A stretch of DNA of 64,000 bases from Paenibacillus eucommiae (lineage in GTDB: Bacteria > Bacillota > Bacilli > Paenibacillales > NBRC-103111): the NCBI RefSeq assembly GCF_017874215.1, contig NZ_JAGGLB010000007.1:1-64000 (forward strand). The letters run 5' to 3'. This document shows positions 1-8,858 of this stretch, piece by piece. The position numbers and the translations under genes are program-made. Every line of letters begins with the position of its first letter. Position 1 is the first letter of the stretch. The notes under the pieces are model-generated. The model worked only from the letters and a program-made list of their open reading frames with translations. It had not been told where the DNA came from and searched no databases.

Positions 1-840
1 CTTCGTGATTCCCCCTCGCCTCGTTGTAGCACCACTCGATCTTTCTCGGGGGACCAGACCCAAATAGGACATGAGATGTTTGGGACTTTTAAAACGAAGA
101 AAGGTACATATTTCCGCTGCGATCGTTACTGCTGTTAATAACTGTATGCCTCGAAGCGCCTGCAGCGCCTCAATCAGTTTGGCATGCTTCGTTTGTACGA
201 CCTCTTTCGTCATGATTGCTTCCAGCCGTTTTTTTCTCCCTTCACTTTCCCGAATCGCCTGCATATACTCCTCAAACACCATCCGCTGCATGTCATTTTC
301 CCACTTCAGGGAATTCAACCATTCGCGGTAAACCTGGGTCCACCGTCTTTTAATTCCGACGGGTGGAAACTTTTGCTGCCGCAGCAAAAAAGAGAGGAGA
401 CGCTGACGAGCGGTTTGAATATCCTTTTTGGCATCTTCTCGTGCTCGTACCAAATCTCGAAGGGCCTCATCATCTTGATCAGGTACATATACGGCCGTTA
501 GTTCTCCTGCTCTCAAGAGCTGGGCCAAACGCTCAGCATCCCGTCGATCGGTTTTTACTTGGTCACCGGCACGTTTTGGAATCAGGCTCGGGGCAACGAC
601 CCTACAGGTTACTTTCATAGCCGTTAGCCAACGATGAAGCTCATAGCCCGTTGGTCCAGCTTCATAACATACTTCTATTTGTTTGATGTCACCCATTTGC
701 TTTATAAATTTCCGTACAGCTTCTGGCGTATGAGCAATCGTCCCCCAATACCGGGATGCTTCTCGTCCCTCATCTGCCACAGCAATCGCTATTTTATCCT
801 TAGACACGTCAAATCCAATAAACTTTGTGCTATACTTCAT
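1..840 (-). CDS. IS110-family transposase, C-terminus beyond the window
   Basis: This DEDD-type recombinase has 280 codons here and stays open to base 1. The N-terminal RuvC-like part begins MKYSTKFIGFDVSKD with the first catalytic Asp at residue 11. It continues with the Glu in CYEAGPTGYELHRWL and the paired Asp in KTDRRDAERLA. After a coiled linker, the Transposase_20 part shows LGLVPRERSSGATTRRGGITK, with the Ser expected to be catalytic just before the window edge. The ATG at 838-840 has a good ribosome site (AAAGGAGC, 7-8 bases upstream). No frameshift was seen, so the element may be active. Only the last part of the second domain is missing. Confidence 0.93.
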   Translation of the reverse strand, partial: MKYSTKFIGFDVSKDKIAIAVADEGREASRYWGTIAHTPEAVRKFIKQMGDIKQIEVCYEAGPTGYELHRWLTAMKVTCRVVAPSLIPKRAGDQVKTDRRDAERLAQLLRAGELTAVYVPDQDDEALRDLVRAREDAKKDIQTARQRLLSFLLRQQKFPPVGIKRRWTQVYREWLNSLKWENDMQRMVFEEYMQAIRESEGRKKRLEAIMTKEVVQTKHAKLIEALQALRGIQLLTAVTIAAEICTFLRFKSPKHLMSYLGLVPRERSSGATTRRGGITK

Positions 841-939
841 AGTAGTCAGCTCCTTTGTTTATAGCTCTGCAATGTGTTAGTCCTAACAACATTGTAACCT
901 ATGTGTGAACAAATTGGAGCTGTCTTACGTTCATCATAA
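1..939 (-). mobile_element. IS110-family insertion sequence, 5' part
   Basis: The element contains the transposase gene up to 840 and about 100 bases of non-coding end. The right boundary is placed at about 939 because from 940 onward the sequence matches the dispersed repeat seen at 13880, 35191 and elsewhere (CTCTCTTTAGCTA...), whereas the sequence left of 940 does not. The rest of the element lies beyond base 1. IS110-family elements use a bridge RNA encoded in a non-coding end. The upstream end here is short, so that RNA, if present, is more likely at the unseen end, as in the IS1111 subgroup. That last point is inference. Confidence 0.8.
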
Positions 940-1275
940 CTCTCTTTAGCTACAATCGCACGAATCACACGAACACAAGCTCAAACGGACAGCCAGCAAG
1001 GCTTTTTCTTTTGGTTAGTAGAGATTTCCTAGCGGGCGCAGGCGCTGGGCAAGAAGAGCACGCGCAGGTGAGAAGGATTTGCTACTTTAACGATGTTTTT
1101 CATCGTTAAAGTAGCAGATCCTCTCCACAACCTTGCTTTAACGATGAAAAACATCGTTAAGTGGAGTACACGCTCATTTCAGCGAGGGTGGGCTGCTACT
1201 ACCATGATCAAACGGATAACGGACTGGCAGTAGAAGTTACTTTCCTGAGGGAGAGGGATAGTGTCGATAGAGAAA
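940..1275. repeat. Dispersed mosaic intergenic repeat, copy A
   Basis: This shares modules with copies near 13.7, 29.5, 32.3 and 35.2 kb: the CTCTTTAGCTACAATCGCACG block, a CAAACGGACAGCCAGCAAGG block, the GGCGCTGGG-AAGAAGAGC block and a right-end block CCTGAGGGAGAGGGATAGTG. It carries two hairpins. One (1080-1116) has a perfect 16-bp stem TGCTACTTTAACGATG with a T5 loop. The other (1138-1160) has stem TTAACGATG and an A5 loop. No gene is visible in it; the short open frame at 1161 is probably chance. Confidence 0.8.
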
Positions 1276-1399
1276 TCTGTGCCTTTCTGATTCCCTTGGT
1301 GAATGAACAGTCACACCGTTCGCTTCATCACTGTAAAGCTGCACCATACGACTACTTCCTTTCATTCCAGGTATCACCAAAAAAACTTATACTTTAAGT

Positions 1400-1443
1400 T
1401 CAAAAAATAAAATGACAGTAATTTATAGTAAATTACTGTCATT
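1400..1443 (-). terminator. Rho-independent terminator of the alpha-galactoside operon
   Basis: A perfect 15-bp stem AATGACAGTAATTTA with the 3-base loop TAG lies at 1411-1443. On the minus strand it is followed by a T-rich tail (TTTTATTTTTTG). It sits about 110 bases past the stop codon of the binding-protein gene at 1552 and ends that operon. Its stem is AT-rich, like the operon it closes. Confidence 0.85.
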
Positions 1444-1551
1444 CTATCAAGCTGATTTATACACAGAAAAAAAGGGGATCTGCATCCATATTTCAATGTA
1501 TTTGTTTGACGCGTTATAGCATTAAAGCTTGTTCTTGATATACTCAAGTAA

Positions 1552-3300
1552 TTAGTTCTTATTAGCTTTCAAAGCTGCAATGGCTTTTGTATAATTATCA
1601 ACAGTATATTCATAAACTTTCTCTACACCCAGTTTCTTAAATTCCTCAATCGCTTTAGCTTTCTCTGCTTTGAATTCCGCATCGTTTTTAGCCAAAATCA
1701 ATTTAGGTACCTCTTGCTTTTGATAATTATCAATTTTTGCATTAAGCCGTACAATTTCATCCGGATCAGCACTAGGAAGAAAAGGTGTCAAGTCCGATAA
1801 TGGGTTAGTACCGTAAGTAACCCCTGCAGGGAGCACATCATAAGGCACTTCAACCTTATAGTAGTCCACTACTTCTTTCATCAGTTTATTCTCCGGCAGC
1901 TTTAACGATTCAATTAATAGATCTCTGCTTAATGCAATGTTAAGCGGATCCTTAGTTCCAGGAATTACACCTGAATTTAATAAACCTAAATTATTTTCGA
2001 ATTTTCCATAACCGTATTTATTTATATGATCCGGATCCAAAATATTGGTATCATGTGTTGCTGTATACGCATATTTACCGTCTATATTCGTCCAATCTGT
2101 ACCCTCAATTCCATTCAAAACCGTCATCGCACCATGAACGGAATATAACCAATTAATCAGCTTCATCGCTTCTTCAGGATGCTTACTATTTTTATTGATC
2201 ATAAATACATTAGAGTTGCCATACTTAAAATTGTTATAATAATAGCTTTTACTGCCAGTTATCGGTATAGGTCCGAAGAAGCCTTTATCGTAAATCCCTT
2301 TACCTCTAAGATACGTATTAGCGCCATCTATCATCCAGCTTATTTCGGATGCTAATACTTGATTGGTACTGTATTTCTGCAAGGCTTGGTCATACTTTTG
2401 CGTAAAGCTGTCCGGATCTAGTAATCCTTTTTGATTAGCTTTATTCCAAAATTCGACTCCGTTCCAGAAGGATGAATTCTCATCCAGAAACGCATTTCGT
2501 GTTGCAAACGTATTTCTCTCTATTTCCAGCACTTGTGTTGCACCTGCTGTTTCGTACCCTTCATGTCTGACTGTCATTGTGTCGGTTATGATACGTGGTC
2601 CCCATTCAAACCAAGGAGAGAAGCCATAATACTTCTTTCCGTCCTCATTAGTGGGATGTTTCTTAAGCATCTCCGCCACCACGTTTAAGTAATCATCGTA
2701 AGTTTTAATTTCCGGATAACCGAGCTCTTTATAATAATCCCATCTTAAATAAACACCTCCATAAATCGAATCCGGCAATGCACTGACTTCGCTTACCTTA
2801 GTGGAAATATACTTTAATTGGCCCCTGCCTAGTATGTTTTTATTATAGGCAAGTGTCTCCGCCGGGATATTTTTCTTAATATCAGGACCGAACTTTTCGA
2901 GAAGTGGTTCCATATCCAGAGCAAAGCTGGATGCTTGATCAGGCAACTCTCCGAGTCCGGATATAACCATAATATCCATCATATCGCCGCTAGCCAGTCT
3001 GGCAGCCAGCTTCTCCTTACTTGGATGCGTTTCCATATCAATTTTTATGTTTAACTCTTTTTCAATTTGTTTGGCAATAGGATCCTCCTGTATTCCACTT
3101 GGTACATTATTCGCCATAGAAGCACTCCAAAAGGTTAAAGTGACAGGCTCCTTTGCAGGTGTACTACTGGCGCTTTCACTTGAACTCGGACTTCCAGTTA
3201 CATTGTTACCCTTTTCTTTGGTGCTGCTGCATGCCGAAATATAAACCAGCATGGACAATAAAAGTAAAATGACTACAGTGAACTTTGCTTTTTTTCTCAT
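1552..3300 (-). CDS. Sugar ABC transporter, extracellular solute-binding lipoprotein
   Basis: This is a 582-aa LplA/YtcQ-type binding protein for a CUT1 sugar importer, anchored to the outer face of the membrane. A lipoprotein signal with lipobox ISAC places the modified Cys at residue 24, followed by a Ser/Thr-rich linker to about residue 50. The large two-lobed substrate domain shows VTLTFWSASM near its start. The ATG at 3300 has AGGAGGTCG upstream. It is the last gene of the five-gene operon that starts with the alpha-galactosidase, 75 bases after the LplC-type permease gene, and a terminator follows. The substrate is inferred to be an alpha-galactoside or its breakdown product, from context only. 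The operon carries no ATPase gene. Confidence 0.92.
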   Translation of the reverse strand: MRKKAKFTVVILLLLSMLVYISACSSTKEKGNNVTGSPSSSESASSTPAKEPVTLTFWSASMANNVPSGIQEDPIAKQIEKELNIKIDMETHPSKEKLAARLASGDMMDIMVISGLGELPDQASSFALDMEPLLEKFGPDIKKNIPAETLAYNKNILGRGQLKYISTKVSEVSALPDSIYGGVYLRWDYYKELGYPEIKTYDDYLNVVAEMLKKHPTNEDGKKYYGFSPWFEWGPRIITDTMTVRHEGYETAGATQVLEIERNTFATRNAFLDENSSFWNGVEFWNKANQKGLLDPDSFTQKYDQALQKYSTNQVLASEISWMIDGANTYLRGKGIYDKGFFGPIPITGSKSYYYNNFKYGNSNVFMINKNSKHPEEAMKLINWLYSVHGAMTVLNGIEGTDWTNIDGKYAYTATHDTNILDPDHINKYGYGKFENNLGLLNSGVIPGTKDPLNIALSRDLLIESLKLPENKLMKEVVDYYKVEVPYDVLPAGVTYGTNPLSDLTPFLPSADPDEIVRLNAKIDNYQKQEVPKLILAKNDAEFKAEKAKAIEEFKKLGVEKVYEYTVDNYTKAIAALKANKN

Positions 3301-3374
3301 GAATAATGCGACCTCCTGATTATTATTTATTTTATTGAAATGACTGCCTGAAATAGCAGTTCAATAAGACCGAT

Positions 3375-4268
3375 TTACCCTTTGACAGCCCCTAACATGA
3401 TACCTTTAACAAAATACCTTTGCACAAACGGATAAACTGCAATAATTGGGATAACCGTCACCATAGATACCGTTGTTCTAATTGAAAATGGATCTAACGG
3501 TTTATTGCTTGATAAAGATCCAAGTATGTCCTTGTTGCCAGATTGAACTGCCTGCGCAATACTTTCTGCTTCTTGCAAATAATTGATCAGAATATATTGC
3601 ATCGTTTGCAAATTACGATTGGAAACTAAGAAGAAATTATCCTGCCAAGAGTTCCACTGGGAAACTGCCGAAAATACAGCAACGGCTGCAATAACTGGCA
3701 TAGAAACCGGAATCATAATTTTATATAATATTCTAAAGTAACCCGCTCCATCAATCAAAGCAGATTCCTCTAAAGAAGGAGAAATAGATTCCATATAAGT
3801 TTTAATCAGTACAACCGCAAATGGAGAAATTACAGTCGGCAAAACATATAACAAGAAACTGTTCGATAGCCCTAATGTTTTCATTGTAATAAACCAGGGA
3901 ATTAAGCCTGCATTGACAAACATAGTAAAAATCGTCCCTCGGTAAATCCACTTTCTGCCAATCAGCTCTTTTTTAGTTACAATGTAGGCGAGCATCGCGG
4001 AAAAAAAGAGCGTTAGCACCGTTCCAATCACCGTTCTCGAGACGGAAGTGACAAAAGCAGGTATGATTCCTTTAAGCCCTAGTACTCTTACATAGCTATC
4101 TATAGTAAATCCAGAGGGAAAGAAATACAACCCCCCTTTTGCAACCGCATCTGCACTGCTAACAGACACTAGGAAAATATAATAGAAAGGATAGAAGCAA
4201 AGGAATGCAAACAATAGTAACAAGCATGAATTCATTATTTGAAAAGGAATATCCTTATTTCTTCCCAT
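3375..4268 (-). CDS. Sugar ABC transporter permease, LplC/YtcP type
   Basis: This 297-aa inner-membrane permease of a CUT1 importer has about six hydrophobic segments. Its EAA loop for docking the ATPase is EESALIDGAGYFRILYKI near residue 190, followed by IPVSMP. It ends YFVKGIMLGAVKG, the usual tail of this subfamily. The ATG at 4268 follows a GGGGGTGTC ribosome site. It pairs with the LplB-type permease encoded 18 bases upstream. A shared ATPase such as the one at 49838 would be needed for transport. Confidence 0.93.
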   Translation of the reverse strand: MGRNKDIPFQIMNSCLLLLFAFLCFYPFYYIFLVSVSSADAVAKGGLYFFPSGFTIDSYVRVLGLKGIIPAFVTSVSRTVIGTVLTLFFSAMLAYIVTKKELIGRKWIYRGTIFTMFVNAGLIPWFITMKTLGLSNSFLLYVLPTVISPFAVVLIKTYMESISPSLEESALIDGAGYFRILYKIMIPVSMPVIAAVAVFSAVSQWNSWQDNFFLVSNRNLQTMQYILINYLQEAESIAQAVQSGNKDILGSLSSNKPLDPFSIRTTVSMVTVIPIIAVYPFVQRYFVKGIMLGAVKG

Positions 4269-4286
4269 ATACAGACACCCCCTAAT

Positions 4287-5201
4287 TCAAAATATCGATT
4301 GATCCCTTAATTTTTTTGACAAATAATTTGCTGTGGTCAGCAGTAGAATGCTCACAAGCGTCTTCGTCATCCCGATGGCTGTAGACATTGGATAATTATT
4401 TAAATAAATTCCAATTCGATATACATAGAGATCAAGCACCTGTATCTTTTCCTGAACCAACGCATTATTGAAAAGATAGTATTGTTCAAAACCATTATTA
4501 AGCAGCCCGCCAATATTTAGCAATAACAAGGTAAGGAAGGTTGGAATCAACCCTGGTATTGTTACATGCCAAATTTTCATTAAACGATTCGCTCCATCCA
4601 CTGCAGCGGCATCATACTGCTCCGGATCAATACCAGTAATAGCGGCAATATAGACAATCGCTCCAAAGCCAAGATTTTTCCAGACCGCGATAGCTGTTTG
4701 GAAAAACCAGACTATATCCGGATTAGCTAGTGGATTCAATGGACTGGAGATAAGATGGAAGTTAAAGAGGACTTTATTAAGCATTCCATCACCCACCGAA
4801 AACATGACATAAGCAACGGCATAAACCAAAACCCAGCTTATGAAATAAGGCAGTGTTGTTGTAGATTGGACAAATTTCCTTAATACTTTCCCTCTCATTT
4901 CTGTAAGCATAATCGCAAATATTACACTCGAAGGAGAAATTAGGATACCAAGAAAGCTTATTACCAAAGTATTTCTTAACACTAACAAGAGTTCTGGATC
5001 ATTAAATGCCATTTCAAAATATTTAAAACCCACGAATGGAACATCAAAAATTTTGAAACCCGGTTTATAATCAAAAAATGCGATTATCCAACCCAATAGA
5101 GGCAAATAAGAAAACAATATAACGGCAATCACACAAGGAAATGCCATCATTAAAAGTGTGATTTGGCCCTTAGATATTCGTCTTTTTTTTATAGTTGACA
5201 A
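4287..5201 (-). CDS. Sugar ABC transporter permease, LplB type (TTG start)
   Basis: This 304-aa membrane permease is the partner of the LplC-type protein next to it. The EAA loop is EQYDAAAVDGANRLMKIW with IPGLIPT after it. The start is TTG at 5199-5201 (reading MSTIKKRR), behind a GGGGGAGAGG ribosome site. The first roughly 26 codons and the leader are duplicated in frameshifted form at 8626-8704, upstream of the alpha-galactosidase gene. That suggests this permease gene once stood directly behind the operon promoter and that the two genes between were gained by a rearrangement (inference). Confidence 0.93.
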   Translation of the reverse strand: MSTIKKRRISKGQITLLMMAFPCVIAVILFSYLPLLGWIIAFFDYKPGFKIFDVPFVGFKYFEMAFNDPELLLVLRNTLVISFLGILISPSSVIFAIMLTEMRGKVLRKFVQSTTTLPYFISWVLVYAVAYVMFSVGDGMLNKVLFNFHLISSPLNPLANPDIVWFFQTAIAVWKNLGFGAIVYIAAITGIDPEQYDAAAVDGANRLMKIWHVTIPGLIPTFLTLLLLNIGGLLNNGFEQYYLFNNALVQEKIQVLDLYVYRIGIYLNNYPMSTAIGMTKTLVSILLLTTANYLSKKLRDQSIF

Positions 5202-5232
5202 TTCCTCTCCCCCTTATATGTTTTATTCAAAA

Positions 5233-6450
5233 TCAATTCCCCATCAAAAGCTTAACCTTCAATAAATCTCCTCCATAATTAGATTTCCCTCTAGCGTATC
5301 CAATTTTGGCACCTCTGCTTTGTTTAATGGCGTTTCCGCTAGCATCCAGTTCAAGGGCATCGTTTAATAAAATACCTTTATCTGAAATAATACTTAATTG
5401 CACAATTCCACTATATTGAACAATGCCAAACTCTCCTGCCTGAATAGAGTCGAGAGCTACTCCATATAACAAATCACCATCACACCAATTCTTTACTCCA
5501 TTCATATCTGTTTCTGCATCTCTAGAAACAGGGCTTCCCTTGACTATTTTCATTGAACTTGTATTTTTCACAAATTGATGAATAGCAGGATCACAAATGG
5601 ACCACTTGCCTTCATAAACCTCGTCAAAACCAGTTGGGATAAAGGTATGTCCACCATCCAGAGTAACCACAGCTTCAATATATTCGATTTGATTTCCTCG
5701 TAATTCAAATGTAAAACTAGATTGCTTGTAACCACGAAGATGCTCCTTATCAAGATTTTTAAAGTATAGATATCTGAGAAACTCTGCTTTGCAGCCTTCC
5801 ACTATGACAATATCTTTTCCATAAGTTGCAAGGTCACCTATCATAATGAATTTACAGATGCATTGAAATAACTCAAACCTGCAGCCTTCATCACCATATA
5901 ACTCAACACCGTTATGGGCCCAGAGCATGCCGTTGGAATAAACACCTCTAGCTACAACTCTCTGACCTTTTCTTAATCCACATGCCAATCCATTCTGATA
6001 ATTTCCCATATCAGGCGTATTCTCATTAATCAGGGTACAATCAATCAACTCAATGGTGCCGCTTAGATAATCATCATCAATGTGTACAGGACATTTCGTA
6101 TTTTTACTTATTATCGTCATGTTACGTAGAGATGAATATTCAATCTTTTGTTTATAAAAAGCTGAGTCAAAGGTAGATTTAGCATCACTATAATCGGCTT
6201 CTCTTTTTATAACCTGTACTCCACCTCTGGATTGGCCAACAATATCCACATAATTCTTCATGCCAAGGTAAAGATTTCCGTCATAAGAGACATCATAGAC
6301 TCCATTTTGTATTCTTAGCCTGTAGGGTTTCTCGGCTGAATTGTCTGTAATACTATCTAGGGCAGTTTTTATATCCGTAAAATCACAGTCCGCTCCAACA
6401 TTTCCCCCAGCTTTAACTACAATTTCAATTAGTTCATTGGGTTGGCTCAT
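5233..6450 (-). CDS. Pectin-lyase-fold (right-handed beta-helix) protein with phage-like C-terminal domain
   Basis: This 405-aa protein has no signal peptide. The N-terminus (IVVKAGGNVGADCDFTDIKTA) resembles the start of pectinesterase-type beta-helices. Residues about 40-300 show short beta-strand turns of the kind that stack into a parallel helix. The last roughly 95 residues (from MKIVKGSPVSRDAE, through GVALDSIQAGEFGIVQYSG, to AKIGYARG) resemble the small DUF2190-like capsid-decoration fold of phages. This is a resemblance by eye, not a search. The gene overlaps the alpha-galactosidase gene by 17 bases and lies 31 bases before the permease gene. No catalytic residues could be assigned. 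It could be a cytosolic carbohydrate-active enzyme or a binding protein. Confidence 0.7.
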   Translation of the reverse strand: MSQPNELIEIVVKAGGNVGADCDFTDIKTALDSITDNSAEKPYRLRIQNGVYDVSYDGNLYLGMKNYVDIVGQSRGGVQVIKREADYSDAKSTFDSAFYKQKIEYSSLRNMTIISKNTKCPVHIDDDYLSGTIELIDCTLINENTPDMGNYQNGLACGLRKGQRVVARGVYSNGMLWAHNGVELYGDEGCRFELFQCICKFIMIGDLATYGKDIVIVEGCKAEFLRYLYFKNLDKEHLRGYKQSSFTFELRGNQIEYIEAVVTLDGGHTFIPTGFDEVYEGKWSICDPAIHQFVKNTSSMKIVKGSPVSRDAETDMNGVKNWCDGDLLYGVALDSIQAGEFGIVQYSGIVQLSIISDKGILLNDALELDASGNAIKQSRGAKIGYARGKSNYGGDLLKVKLLMGN

Positions 6451-8593
6451 TCATATACTCCGTCAGCATAATCATTTGTGAAGTTAAAGCAGTATCTAGC
6501 TTTATCTCGATTCCATCTTTAGACAGTGCATACCCGCTAAGGATAAACTCGCTTCCTTCTGGCTCAATCCGAGCTTGATACTTCATACCTTTTTTAAGAC
6601 CGCGGAATTTCAGCGTATATACATTCTCTTCTGCATTAACTAAACGGAAAACCGTAGCAACTGCTTTCTTCTGATCATCGGAAACATACTCCAGTGCAGC
6701 CCATCCTGATCCATCTGCTCCTGGAATCACAGGGGTATGATGATATACCTTTGCAGTTCTGTGAAATGTTCGGATAAATTCTTTGTATATCTTTATATAT
6801 TTTTTGGTACATTTCATAATAGCTGGATTTGCTTCTGCAAGTGATGGTGTAACCCCAAATAGCGTAGGATGTGCCATCATGATTACATGCATTTGTGTAT
6901 CGGCATTTCCATTATACGAACTTTGCATACCTACACCGTATGACCTGTTAACGTATTCAGGAGGAAGAGCCATGCTCATGCCATTTAATATGCGGACCGT
7001 CCTCGGCATTTTAAACCAATCGGAAACCCAGGTTGTTGTAAACCTGCTGACAATACCTATATCCGTGCGTCCACCACCACTTGCACAATTCTCTAATTGA
7101 AGGTTGGGGAACCGCTTGCCAACACGATCAAAAATACCATAAATCGCTTCGACCTGTCTCCAATGTGTATTCTCATTCCTGCCTCCCTTGAGGTTGAACC
7201 CGCCTTCAGGTGAACATGAATTGTAATCTAAACGGAACATATCCAAATCATATTTTTCAACAAGTCTTATAATCTCTGATTCCACAAAATTCTGAACCTC
7301 TGGTTTCGACAAATCCAGGATTCTATCTATTGTCTTTCCATGTTTTTCTATGAACCAGTCCGGATGCTCCGCTGCAATCTTCGATTTAGAACCTGCGCTT
7401 TCTGCTTCTACCCACAAACCATACTTCAAACCTTTTTCCTTTGCGTATTCAAATACAGGAAACAAGTCATTAGGCAGACCTTCTGCAGCATACCAATCAC
7501 CGGTTGTATTTCCCCAATCTGTCCCTGTTTGACCATTTTTACCGTACCATCCAGCATCCACCATAAAGAGCTCTGCTCCTATCTCAGCGGCAATATCAAT
7601 TTCCCGTTTAAGTCCGTCTTCACTCATACCCGGCTCTAAAAGACTAGGTACCATGTAACCTGCTTGATTGTAAATTACAGGTTGTAATCCATCACCTACT
7701 TGTTTCAAGACGGATCTTCTAAGATAAGCATGCAGGTTTTGAATGGCCGTATCGAAATCGACATGACTCATCCCAAAATGTACTTCCGATGCTTGAATTG
7801 TCTCCCCAGGAGCAATCAGTCTAGCCGGAGACACAGTTACTGGCATAATCTCAAAATTGAGGTTTATCTTCGTTTCATGTGAATGCCTATCGTTGTTATA
7901 ATCAGCTAAGAAAGATGCCTTCCAATTAGCAGACCAGCCCATTTGGCAAACCATATATCCGCCATATATATTGTTTCTAAGCACAAAAAACGGGCTGCCA
8001 TGCCCACTCTGCCCTTGTGTTGAATTAAAGAAAGTACCCGTGTTTAAGGCAATATCCTGCCAATCAAAATTTCCTTCATTGGACCAATGTACATCCCTAA
8101 ACCGACCAACAGAATAAGGATAGACTGTAGCATCCTTGAGATTCTCAGTGATATTATGAGTCATTTCCCAAATATAACCTTTTAAAGGAACTACACTTGT
8201 AAGCCCAACAGTTTCAACGTCCGATAAATTAGTAATTTCCATGGCTCTTCTGAAGAAACCAAATCCACAGCAGCTCGTAATAATTTTTAATTGAATAGAC
8301 TTCAAGGAATGCTTCAACGTTAATGAACCAATTGCATTCCCCGACTCATCCTCGGTCGAATCAAAGCTTATAAATTCCCAGCCGTAGTATAGTGACTCGC
8401 CATCAATCACAAGATCAAAAGCTGGTTTATCTACAAATTCACTATGTTCATAAATAGTCACACCATTATCTTGAAAACCTGAACTTAGTAGTTTGCCATC
8501 AATAAACCTCTCAGTGTAGATGGACAGGTCTGACCCATACTGAAAGCGCTTCTTTCCTTCATCTGAAAAAATTACCTTTGAACTTATTGACAT
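6434..8593 (-). CDS. Alpha-galactosidase, GH36 family
   Basis: This 719-aa enzyme should hydrolyse terminal alpha-galactosides. It lacks a signal peptide, so it would act on imported oligosaccharides. After an N-terminal beta-sandwich of about 300 residues, the TIM barrel shows LFMVDAGWYG and GLKYGLWVEAES. The nucleophile motif FRLDYN places Asp456. ENCASGGGRTDIG is typical of GH36, and TWVSDW places the likely acid/base Asp525. A small beta domain ends the protein. Length and motif order fit bacterial GH36. The ATG at 8593 has AGGAGG upstream and is the first gene of the operon. A divergent two-component pair starts 265 bases away. An alpha-N-acetylgalactosaminidase is possible. Confidence 0.93.
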   Translation of the reverse strand: MSISSKVIFSDEGKKRFQYGSDLSIYTERFIDGKLLSSGFQDNGVTIYEHSEFVDKPAFDLVIDGESLYYGWEFISFDSTEDESGNAIGSLTLKHSLKSIQLKIITSCCGFGFFRRAMEITNLSDVETVGLTSVVPLKGYIWEMTHNITENLKDATVYPYSVGRFRDVHWSNEGNFDWQDIALNTGTFFNSTQGQSGHGSPFFVLRNNIYGGYMVCQMGWSANWKASFLADYNNDRHSHETKINLNFEIMPVTVSPARLIAPGETIQASEVHFGMSHVDFDTAIQNLHAYLRRSVLKQVGDGLQPVIYNQAGYMVPSLLEPGMSEDGLKREIDIAAEIGAELFMVDAGWYGKNGQTGTDWGNTTGDWYAAEGLPNDLFPVFEYAKEKGLKYGLWVEAESAGSKSKIAAEHPDWFIEKHGKTIDRILDLSKPEVQNFVESEIIRLVEKYDLDMFRLDYNSCSPEGGFNLKGGRNENTHWRQVEAIYGIFDRVGKRFPNLQLENCASGGGRTDIGIVSRFTTTWVSDWFKMPRTVRILNGMSMALPPEYVNRSYGVGMQSSYNGNADTQMHVIMMAHPTLFGVTPSLAEANPAIMKCTKKYIKIYKEFIRTFHRTAKVYHHTPVIPGADGSGWAALEYVSDDQKKAVATVFRLVNAEENVYTLKFRGLKKGMKYQARIEPEGSEFILSGYALSKDGIEIKLDTALTSQMIMLTEYMNEPTQ
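8541..8554. promoter_or_regulatory. Possible catabolite-responsive element (cre) inside the alpha-galactosidase start
   Basis: TGAAAGCGCTTCTT matches the CcpA site consensus TGWAARCGYTWNCW at all but one position. It lies about 14 codons into the coding region. Intragenic cre sites near operon starts are known in Bacillota and act as roadblocks. Glucose repression of this operon is an inference. Confidence 0.4.
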
Positions 8594-8625
8594 ATAAATC
8601 CTCCTAATTTTCTTTGTTATTTATA

Positions 8626-8704
8626 AGGGCAATCACACAAGGAAATGCCATCATCAAAAGTGTAATTTGACCCTTAGATTTTCGTCTTTTTTTATATTTG
8701 ACAA
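8626..8704 (-). pseudogene. Duplicated, frameshifted start of the LplB-type permease gene
   Basis: This stretch and its leader match the start of the permease gene at 5124-5213, with only scattered changes: the ribosome site, the TTG start, and the codons for KGQITLLMMAFPCVIA. The A-tract after the start has 7 bases instead of 8, which shifts the frame and ends translation after about 16 codons. The upstream copy has the stronger ribosome site (AAGGAGGGGGAGAAGG). It is a relic of a rearrangement that put two genes between the operon promoter and the permease gene. Confidence 0.85.
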
Positions 8705-8858
8705 TCCTTCTCCCCCTCCTTAATATTAGTATTTAACTACTCACTCTCATTTCTTTAAAATTATTGTATGTTAGAACTTCTCGTGAACATAGTCGCAAAA
8801 TTATATGTTTTTTTCATAATTATAGTTTCTTTATCATGGGATGAGGAGAAGGTTAAAT

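Noticed and set aside
1080..1160. Hairpin arrays considered as a CRISPR
   Set aside because: Units are palindromes with non-uniform spacing, two to four per site, no regular spacers and no cas genes nearby.
1161..1397. 78-codon open frame on the plus strand
   Set aside because: It begins inside the dispersed repeat, has no ribosome site and an unstructured composition.
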